A stretch of DNA of 64,000 nucleotides from Mycolicibacterium holsaticum DSM 44478 = JCM 12374. GTDB taxonomy: Bacteria; Actinomycetota; Actinomycetes; Mycobacteriales; Mycobacteriaceae. The translations under genes and the position numbers were made by a program. Each line of letters opens with the position of its first letter. Position 1 is the first letter of the stretch. The stretch is from the NCBI RefSeq assembly GCF_019645835.1, contig NZ_CP080998.1, positions 2,170,001 through 2,234,000 on the forward strand, in the 5' to 3' direction. This document shows, piece after piece, positions 58,156-64,000 of the stretch. Under the pieces are notes generated by a model, which saw nothing but the letters and a program-made list of their open reading frames with translations, was not told the DNA's origin and ran no database searches.

Positions 58156-59495
58156 GACGGTTCTCCCAGTGTGGCCAGATAGCTCAGGCCGATGATGCCC
58201 GGCAGGAAGAAGTAGGCGCCGCCGCGCAACGTGGTGAACGCCGGGATCCCCTTGTGCACCTTGCGAATCGGACGCTTGGGCACGGTGAAGTCGAGGCTGC
58301 CGTCCTGGGTTCCGGCGATCGGGTCATGCTCGTTGCCGAGTTCGTGGAAGGTCCTGTCGTTGATCCACACGTTCTGCGCGAACTCGAATTGCCGCACCAG
58401 GTCGGCGCAGATGATGAAGGCGGCGATACCGCGTTCGACGCCGTCGTCGGGCATACCCTCCGGCAGTGCGGCTCCGTACGTCGCGCCGCGACGGATCATT
58501 CGGCGTCGGTTCATGTAGTGCGCGGTGTCACGCGGATTGAGCCGCCTGGCGTGGGAACCGAGTGGACACGCGTACCCGAATGGATCCATCTGCTTGTAGC
58601 CGAAGTCGTTGTTGCGCATCGGGTCGCCACCGAGTTCGGGATCGTCGGAGTCCGGCGCGAGGACAAGTGGCGCGCCACTGCGCCAGCGCCCCATGAACTT
58701 CGCGGCGAGCAGCTCTTCGCCTTCGGGGGTCTCCGCATGGTCTTTGAGGTAGGTGCGGAACAGCCCGACGTGTTCCTCGAGCCGTCGGTAGGCCATGTAA
58801 CTGCCGTTGCGGGAGAGGGTCTCGGGTTGGGGGAGGCCGAGGACCGGCCCGTTCTCGTCGGGATAGCCGAGGATGAACTCGCCGGGCTCCAGCGGGCCTC
58901 CGGAGCCCGGTGTGGATTCTTCACCGGATCCCTTCATCACCGGTTGGGACAAGCGGTCCCGGAAGCCGAAGTGGTCGTGTGCGTAGTTGAACGGTGGCGT
59001 CGCGTTGAGATCGAGGTGTGACAGGCTGCGCACGCCGTCGATGCGGGAAAGCAGGGCATCGTGGTTGGCGACGGACCGGCGGTACTGCTCGTCGGTGCGG
59101 GAGAACAGGATCGCGATGGCATGCAGATCGTCCCCGGCGAGGCCGCCCAGCCAGTGTTCGGGCGCGGCGGCGCCGGTGTCACCGAGGATGCTGGCACGAG
59201 CCGCCATGCCCTCGCGGAAGGCGTCGGGAAACGTCGCAAGCGACTCCTGCGGCACGCCGAGCGCACGCAGGCCCTGCCAGGTGAACGCGAGTGTCACCCA
59301 GCGGTCCGAGGCATCCATCGTCTGGTGGACTTCTGCCGCGGACTGGACCTTGTCGAGCAGGGCGCTCAGCCAGGCGCACCCGCCGGCCGGCGTGTCGAAG
59401 GTCAGGAACTCGTAGCGACCGGTGATCGCAGGCGTGCGGGTCAGCAGGATGTGCTGAATGTCGTCGAGTTCGAGCTCGGCTCGCGCCGAAGTCAT
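58152..59495 (-). CDS. DyP-type heme peroxidase
   Basis: A 447-residue dye-decolorizing peroxidase. Catalytic Asp180 lies in HFGFRDRLSQP; the usual GxxDG has Arg in place of the last Gly. The proximal heme ligand is His315 in CPLGSHARRLNPRD, with MNRRRMIRRGATYG following. No signal peptide or Tat motif, and no encapsulin gene or encapsulin-targeting tail is seen, so it is a cytosolic enzyme. It is coupled by ATGA overlaps to the SnoaL-like gene before it and to the unknown gene after it. The natural reductant is unknown. Confidence 0.87.
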   Translation of the reverse strand: MTSARAELELDDIQHILLTRTPAITGRYEFLTFDTPAGGCAWLSALLDKVQSAAEVHQTMDASDRWVTLAFTWQGLRALGVPQESLATFPDAFREGMAARASILGDTGAAAPEHWLGGLAGDDLHAIAILFSRTDEQYRRSVANHDALLSRIDGVRSLSHLDLNATPPFNYAHDHFGFRDRLSQPVMKGSGEESTPGSGGPLEPGEFILGYPDENGPVLGLPQPETLSRNGSYMAYRRLEEHVGLFRTYLKDHAETPEGEELLAAKFMGRWRSGAPLVLAPDSDDPELGGDPMRNNDFGYKQMDPFGYACPLGSHARRLNPRDTAHYMNRRRMIRRGATYGAALPEGMPDDGVERGIAAFIICADLVRQFEFAQNVWINDRTFHELGNEHDPIAGTQDGSLDFTVPKRPIRKVHKGIPAFTTLRGGAYFFLPGIIGLSYLATLGEPS

Positions 59496-59899
59496 TGGCT
59501 CTGCTGCCCTTTGGTCCACGCCCAGGCCGCGATGCGCCAGCCGCCCGTCAGACGGCGCAGGGCGACGGTGAAGTGTGCACCCGTCTGCGTGACCTGCACC
59601 GCCTTGACGCTGAACCGCATGGTTGCGGGTAGGACGAGATAAGCGGTGTCGCCGGTGACGTCGTGGTGGAGCGGTTCATCGAGCGTGACGGAGTATCCCG
59701 TAGCCCCGTGATGCTCGGCTTCGGCCAGCACGTCGCGGTACCACTGCTCGGCGGCGTCGGGACCCAGCCACACGTGGGGTGCCATACCGTCCACGATCAC
59801 ACCGTCTGGCGCAAACATCGCCGACATCGCCGGCTCGTCACCGTCGTTGAACGCCGCAATGTACTTCTGCACCGCGGCAAGTGGCTCCGCCGTGCTCAC
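59492..59899 (-). CDS. SnoaL/NTF2-like protein
   Basis: A 135-residue protein of the SnoaL/DUF4440 cone fold: AAVQKYIAAFNDGDEPAMSAMFAPDGV at the start (first helix) and GWRIAAWAWTKG at the end. Such proteins are isomerases, hydratases or simple ligand-binding partners. The start is GTG 59899 and the stop overlaps the DyP start. It lies 4 bp after the first gene of the operon. Confidence 0.8.
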   Translation of the reverse strand: MSTAEPLAAVQKYIAAFNDGDEPAMSAMFAPDGVIVDGMAPHVWLGPDAAEQWYRDVLAEAEHHGATGYSVTLDEPLHHDVTGDTAYLVLPATMRFSVKAVQVTQTGAHFTVALRRLTGGWRIAAWAWTKGQQSQ

Positions 59900-59903
59900 G
59901 GCG

Positions 59904-60464
59904 TCACTGCATCTGGTCGAGCATCGTGGAAAACGCCGCCTTGAGCCGCAACGCCTTCTTGATCTCGTCAGCTGTCACGAACGGGTACTCGCCGTACTCG
60001 AGGAAGCTCGGAAAGTGGTGCTCGCGAACGAATTTCACAAAGGCCTCGGGATTCTCCCGCCAGTCTTCCGGGAAGCCCTCCAGATGGGTGAAGACGGTGG
60101 TGATACCCGTGGCACTGAACAACTGCACAGCATCCTCGGTGTACTTGTCGAAGTCGGTGTCGAAGATGCCCTGGTACTGAAAGTGCAGGCCCGAGCCGAC
60201 GTCGAAGAGCACCCACCGCAGATAGTGCAGCCGCAGCGGCGCCAGCGCGTCCGGGCTCGCCGCGATCGTTTCCTCGATGGTCTTGCCGTATGCCCTGACG
60301 GCTTCCTCGTGCCCTTCCTTCACCTTGGCGATGATGGAAAACCCGTAACAGGCGGGTGTGCGGGGAAAGACAGGTCCGTAGCGGCCCCGCTCGAGTGCGA
60401 AGTATCCCTCCTTGGGGATCGCCATCGCGGCTGGCGTGGTCCAGTCATCACCGATCGTGCCCAT
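59904..60464 (-). CDS. Unknown protein, possible dimeric alpha/beta-barrel
   Basis: A 186-residue protein that opens the DyP operon. ATG 60464 follows GAGGGAG. The middle (CYGFSIIAKVKEGHEEAVRAY, FDVGSGLHFQYQGIFDTDF) has the strand-helix rhythm of EthD/antibiotic monooxygenase-type dimeric barrels, a fold also present twice in DyP peroxidases. No metal or heme ligand set can be assigned. No signal peptide. The assignment of fold is by eye and weak. Confidence 0.6.
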   Translation of the reverse strand: MGTIGDDWTTPAAMAIPKEGYFALERGRYGPVFPRTPACYGFSIIAKVKEGHEEAVRAYGKTIEETIAASPDALAPLRLHYLRWVLFDVGSGLHFQYQGIFDTDFDKYTEDAVQLFSATGITTVFTHLEGFPEDWRENPEAFVKFVREHHFPSFLEYGEYPFVTADEIKKALRLKAAFSTMLDQMQ

Positions 60465-60614
60465 CGCGCTCCCTCTCGGACCTCGCCGTGGGCACGACGC
60501 TACTCCTTGTCCTCCTGTCGAGGGTTGCATCGCGGAACGGCAGGTGACGATCTGGTGGCGTCCGTTGCCATCCGGCGTCGAGATGCAGGTACGCCTTGCG
60601 GATCTCCGCGCCGG

Positions 60615-61442
60615 CTAGACCACCCGCATACCGCGGCGCGCCCGCATCCGCATGTCCCATAGATACAGCTGGTAGCCGAGCAGCCAAACCTCGCGGGGCA
60701 CCACCCGATCGGCGACGCGCAGCATCGTCAGCAGCTGATCGAACAGGCGCTGATGACCCCCCGACCAGCGCAGCCGCATGTGCTCGCGGAACTCCTCGGG
60801 CAGAAACCCTGTCGTCGCGAACAGGTTGAACCGCCCGGCCAGCAACCGCAGCGGCGCGGGCAGCATTGCCATCGCGGCCACGCCGTGCAGGTGCTGGCGC
60901 ACGGGCTCGTCGATCTGCAGTTGCTCCAACGACTGCTGCCAGTACTCGTCGAAAGAGGCCCGGTCCGGTGGCCACATGTCCGCACGGACCTGCAGCGTGG
61001 TGCCCAGCTTCCTGGCGTCGCGGTACACCGCGTCGGCGGCACTGTCGTCGAGGGGCCCGTACAGGAACTCGTGCTGGTCGACGTAGTAGCGGTACAGGCA
61101 GGCGGCCACCCAGAGCTGCAGCCGCGGGTCAAAGGCTTTGTATGACACCGGACTTGATTTGGTCGACCGGACCATCGCGTGGACGCGGTCGATCTCGCGG
61201 CGGATCAGCTCGCGGTCGGCCCGCGTTCCCATCGTCGCGACGGCCAGATAGGTACCGGTGGTGCGGGCCCGTTTGAACGGACGCTTGTAGACGTTGCCGC
61301 TGTCCACCGGGCTCTCCAGCACGCCGTAACCGACGCCGGGCAGGGCCAATTGCATGATCACGTTGGCCGCGGGCAGCAACGTCGACGCGGGGTTGATCAG
61401 ATCGATGACCCGGGTCGGTCGCCGCGGTGGTCCCAGCCTCAT
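60615..61442 (-). CDS. MpaB-like oxygenase family protein (DUF2236, Rv2237 ortholog)
   Basis: A 275-residue helical protein of the DUF2236/MpaB group ([42 protein letters not shown]). Members include latex-clearing protein and MpaB, which bind heme and oxygen. The ATG at 61442 is preferred over longer frames that run antisense into cobD. It is divergent from cobD with 36 bp between starts. Rv2237 occupies the same place. The substrate is unknown. Confidence 0.82.
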   Translation of the reverse strand: MRLGPPRRPTRVIDLINPASTLLPAANVIMQLALPGVGYGVLESPVDSGNVYKRPFKRARTTGTYLAVATMGTRADRELIRREIDRVHAMVRSTKSSPVSYKAFDPRLQLWVAACLYRYYVDQHEFLYGPLDDSAADAVYRDARKLGTTLQVRADMWPPDRASFDEYWQQSLEQLQIDEPVRQHLHGVAAMAMLPAPLRLLAGRFNLFATTGFLPEEFREHMRLRWSGGHQRLFDQLLTMLRVADRVVPREVWLLGYQLYLWDMRMRARRGMRVV

Positions 61443-61478
61443 GGCTTCGAGTAGATCACTTTGTGAGACGCTCCCGAA

Positions 61479-62465
61479 GTGTTTGCGTCGACAACCTGTG
61501 CGCGCGCCGCGGGCCTCGCGGCGGGCTGCCTGGCCGATTGGCTGCTGGGTGATCCGCGCCGTGGGCATCCGGTGGCATGGTTCGGGCGCGGCGCAGCGGC
61601 TTTGGAACGCGGGACCTATGCCGACTCCCGCGCGCCGGGCGCCTTTCACACCGGCGTGCTGCTGGTCGTCCTTTCCGCGGTGGGCCTGACGGCCGAGCGC
61701 GCGGGTGCACGCCGGGGCCCGCTCGGGCGCGCGGTGGTGACGGCGGCCGCGGTGTTCGTCGCGCTCGGGGGCACGTCGCTGGCCCGCACCGGCAGCAGCA
61801 TGACGGACCATCTGCGGAACGGCGATCTGGACGCGGCCCGGCGCCTGCTGCCGTCGCTGTGTGGACGTGACCCCGCGGTTCTGGACGCGGCGGGGCTGGC
61901 CCGTGCGTCGTTGGAATCCGTCGCGGAGAACACCTCCGATGCGCACGTCGCGCCACTGTTGTGGGCCGCCGCCGGCGGGGTGCCCGCGGTGCTGGTCTAC
62001 CGCGGGGCCAACACGCTCGACGCGATGATCGGCAACCGTTCCGTGCGGTATGTCCGATTCGGTTGGGCGGCAGCGCGGTTCGACGATCTCGTCAACTACC
62101 TCCCGGCACGGGTGACGGCGGTGCTGATCGCGGTGTGCGCGCCGGTGGTGGGCGGGTCGCCGGGCGCGGCGCTGCGTGCGTGGCGGCGCGACGCCGCCCG
62201 CCACCCCAGCCCCAACGCGGGCGTCGTCGAGGCCGCGTTCGCCGGCGCGCTCGGGGTGCGCTTGGGCGGTCCCACCCAGTACGCCTATGAGTTGGAGATC
62301 CGCCCGACGCTCGGGGCGGGACCGGCCCCGCAGGTCTGCGATCTCGCGCGAGCGGTCCGGCTGTCGCGGGCGGTGCAGTTGGCCGCCGCAGCGGTCGCCG
62401 TCGCGGTCGGCCCTGCGCTCAGTGCCGTCGGCCGTAACGGTCGGCGAGTTTGTCCTCCGTGCTGA
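61479..62465 (+). CDS. cobD: Cobalamin biosynthesis protein CobD/CbiB
   Basis: A 328-residue integral membrane protein with the CobD/CbiB landmarks [59 protein letters not shown] and [21 protein letters not shown]. It attaches aminopropanol to adenosylcobyric acid. The start is GTG 61479. Its last 47 bases overlap the convergent SURF1 gene. It matches Rv2236c. Confidence 0.93.
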   Translation: MFASTTCARAAGLAAGCLADWLLGDPRRGHPVAWFGRGAAALERGTYADSRAPGAFHTGVLLVVLSAVGLTAERAGARRGPLGRAVVTAAAVFVALGGTSLARTGSSMTDHLRNGDLDAARRLLPSLCGRDPAVLDAAGLARASLESVAENTSDAHVAPLLWAAAGGVPAVLVYRGANTLDAMIGNRSVRYVRFGWAAARFDDLVNYLPARVTAVLIAVCAPVVGGSPGAALRAWRRDAARHPSPNAGVVEAAFAGALGVRLGGPTQYAYELEIRPTLGAGPAPQVCDLARAVRLSRAVQLAAAAVAVAVGPALSAVGRNGRRVCPPC

Positions 62466-63246
62466 CCGGCTTATCCGGTGCGGCTGCCGCGGCGTCCTTG
62501 GCGGCCTTCTCCCGCCGACGCTGGCGAATTTCGGCGTACGCGAAGTAGCCCAGCCCGAGCGGCGCGATGATGCCGAACGAGATCCACTGGATGCCGTAGG
62601 ACAGGAACGGACCCGCATCTAGGTGCGGCAGTGCCAGTTCCCCCAACCCGCCGGGCTGGTCCCCGATGAGCTGCAGGTACGAGCCGGTCAATGGTATGCC
62701 GGTGAGCTGGGAGATCTGCTCGATGTTGATCGAGTACACCTGCTGCGTGCCGTCCTGCCGCAGCGGCTCCTTACCGCGGGCCAAGCCCTCGGAGTCGCGC
62801 AGTCGGGCCACGATCGTCACCTCGTTGTCCGGGACAGGCGCGATCTCCGGTACGCCAGAAGCCTGGATCGGCCGCACATACCCCCGGTTGACGAGCACGG
62901 TCGGACCGTCGTCGACAGCGAACGGAACCAACACTTCGAACGCCGGTTGCCCATCGACCACCCGCAGCCGAGCCAACACCTGACCCTCGGAAAGATAATG
63001 TCCGGTGGCGGTGACCAGCCGCCATTGCGCATCCGGTGCGGCCGAATCCTGTTTCGGCAGAACCGATGTCACCGGGACCGGATCGGCCTGCAGCGACTGC
63101 GCGATCTGAGTGTTTTCGCGCGACGTCTTGGTGTTCTTCCCGAGCTGCCACGGCGCCAGCACCGTGAAGCACAGGTAAGCGAACGCGAGCACCACGACGA
63201 TCAACGCCAGCCATGACGGCCGCAGCAGAAACGCCCAGCGTCGCAT
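62419..63246 (-). CDS. SURF1 family protein (Rv2235 ortholog)
   Basis: A 275-residue protein with two transmembrane helices (about 10-32 and 216-238) enclosing the extracytoplasmic SURF1 domain ([30 protein letters not shown]). SURF1 helps assemble cytochrome c oxidase, probably heme a insertion. The C-terminal tail is charged and cytosolic. The ATG shares a base with the ptpA stop (TGATG), so the two are coupled. Confidence 0.92.
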   Translation of the reverse strand: MRRWAFLLRPSWLALIVVVLAFAYLCFTVLAPWQLGKNTKTSRENTQIAQSLQADPVPVTSVLPKQDSAAPDAQWRLVTATGHYLSEGQVLARLRVVDGQPAFEVLVPFAVDDGPTVLVNRGYVRPIQASGVPEIAPVPDNEVTIVARLRDSEGLARGKEPLRQDGTQQVYSINIEQISQLTGIPLTGSYLQLIGDQPGGLGELALPHLDAGPFLSYGIQWISFGIIAPLGLGYFAYAEIRQRRREKAAKDAAAAAPDKPVSTEDKLADRYGRRH

Positions 63247-63740
63247 CAGCTTGCGATTCCCCGAGCGGTCAGCTGTTCGTCCAACCAGGCGTGCAGACCC
63301 GGCAGGGCGGTCGCGATCACGCGGAACACCTCTTCGAAGTCGTCGTGATCGCCATAGTAGGGGTCTTCCACGTCCAGCGGATGTGCGCCCGAGCGCGGAT
63401 CGAACGACCGCAGCATCCGCATCCGCTCCTGGGGCACGCCGAGTTCGCCCAGGATCCGGACATGGTTGCGCCCCAACGCGATAACCAGATCGGCAGACAT
63501 ATGGTCGTCGTCGACCTGGGCGGCGCGGTGCGACGTGGGGTAGCCGTGCGCGCGCAGCACGTGGGTGGCCCGGCGGTCCGCAGGTGCACCCGCGTGCCAG
63601 CCGCCGGTGCCCGCGCTGGTCACCCGGACCGCTTCGGCCAGACCGCGTTCGCTGATCTGGTGGGCGAACATCTTCTCCGCCATCGGCGACCGGCAGATGT
63701 TGCCGGAGCAGATGAACGTGACGTGCAGCATGTCAGACAC
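63246..63740 (-). CDS. ptpA: Low molecular weight protein tyrosine phosphatase PtpA
   Basis: A 164-residue phosphatase: P-loop CSGNICRS with Cys11 and Arg17 and the general-acid aspartate in DVEDPYYGDHDDF. In M. tuberculosis PtpA is secreted into macrophages and blocks phagosome acidification; here it may have only a housekeeping role. The GTG at 63740 gives MSDMLHVTF, matching the known N-terminus MSDPLHVTF, and overlaps the end of the upstream gene by 8 bp. Confidence 0.95.
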   Translation of the reverse strand: MSDMLHVTFICSGNICRSPMAEKMFAHQISERGLAEAVRVTSAGTGGWHAGAPADRRATHVLRAHGYPTSHRAAQVDDDHMSADLVIALGRNHVRILGELGVPQERMRMLRSFDPRSGAHPLDVEDPYYGDHDDFEEVFRVIATALPGLHAWLDEQLTARGIAS

Positions 63741-64000
63741 CCAGCACCTCGCGCAGCTCGTCGACGGTGGAGACGTGGGCCAGCGCGGCCGGGCTGTCGG
63801 CGTCGTCGAAATCCCCACGGCCGTAGCCCCATCCGACCACCACGGTACCGATGCCGTGTTCGGCGGCGCCCTCCACGTCGTGGGAGCGGTCACCGACCAT
63901 CAGCACGCGTTCGGGCAGCGGCGCCAGCTGGGCCACCGCGTGCGCGACCACGTCGGCCTTGGTTGCCCGGGTGCCGTCGACGCTGGCGCCGGCAATCACC
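63733..64000 (-). CDS. ptkA: HAD-fold protein PtkA, C-terminal part
   Basis: The final 88 or so residues of a HAD-superfamily protein that continues past the window. Motif III lysine is in GTRATKADVV and motif IV in LMVGDRSHDVEGAAEHG, followed by VVVGWGYGRGDF. By position and sequence this is the Rv2232 ortholog, described as the tyrosine kinase that acts on PtpA. It overlaps the ptpA start by 8 bp, so the two are made together. Confidence 0.88.
   Translation of the reverse strand, partial: VIAGASVDGTRATKADVVAHAVAQLAPLPERVLMVGDRSHDVEGAAEHGIGTVVVGWGYGRGDFDDADSPAALAHVSTVDELREVLGV

Noticed and set aside
57048..60615. Genomic island integrated at tRNA-Val
   Set aside because: The DyP operon starts just after the tRNA, but no copy of the tRNA 3' end and no integrase were found on the far side.

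Overview
This 64 kb, high-GC window comes from a mycobacterium, most likely a fast-growing environmental Mycolicibacterium. The evidence is the complete FAS-II mycolic acid locus (mabR, fabD, acpM, kasA, kasB, accD6), a mycothiol-dependent dehydrogenase (mscR), ahpE, ptpA, glpD1 and aceE, plus a DUF732 protein. Much of the gene order matches what I recall of M. tuberculosis H37Rv: Rv2313c-Rv2318 at the left end, Rv2256c-Rv2260 and Rv2249c-Rv2252 in the middle, and Rv2232-Rv2247 at the right. Species-specific blocks lie between these. The H37Rv names are from memory; no database was searched.

Layout. 1-0.95 kb: remains of the Usp amino-sugar ABC importer, with uspA joined out of frame to the end of uspC. 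1-5.3 kb: TldD/TldE, a CxxC protein of the carboxymuconolactone decarboxylase family and a lipoprotein. 5.4-9.4 kb: a CAT tRNA, a crotonase, a P450 lacking its ExxR region, CYP144 and its divergent TetR neighbour. 9.4-19.7 kb: a secreted phosphodiesterase, a transglycosylase-DUF1460 lipoprotein, an acyl-CoA dehydrogenase, a Pro-rich surface protein, a PhoD-like phosphatase and an SDR. 19.7-24.7 kb: a tightly coupled peptide ABC importer. 24.9-32.7 kb: an S9 peptidase with a TetR and twin palindromic operators, an oxidoreductase, an Hsp70-like membrane protein and a SABATH methyltransferase. 32.7-39.6 kb: MBL hydrolase-mscR, an extradiol dioxygenase, a LuxR regulator, a methyltransferase, a serine hydrolase and a DUF3145 protein. 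39.6-45.6 kb: a diacylglycerol kinase and an FAD oxidase split apart by a TnpB element, then TetR-glpD1. 45.6-55.3 kb: the FAS-II operon, mabR and aceE. 55.4-64 kb: a DUF3052 protein, ahpE, tRNA-Val, a four-gene DyP peroxidase operon, an MpaB-like protein, cobD, a SURF1 protein, ptpA and the end of ptkA.

Main points for a second look. (1) Two deletions look clear: uspA-uspC and the P450. A third event, the transglycosylase-DUF1460 fusion, may be another. (2) The TnpB element has readable ends, and removing it restores an exact empty site. (3) The DyP operon joins a peroxidase to three uncharacterised partners. (4) Several regulatory palindromes are unusually clean: the MabR box, the twin TetR sites and a 12-bp bidirectional hairpin. 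No gap of more than about 300 bases lacks a gene. No CRISPR array, rRNA or prophage was seen.
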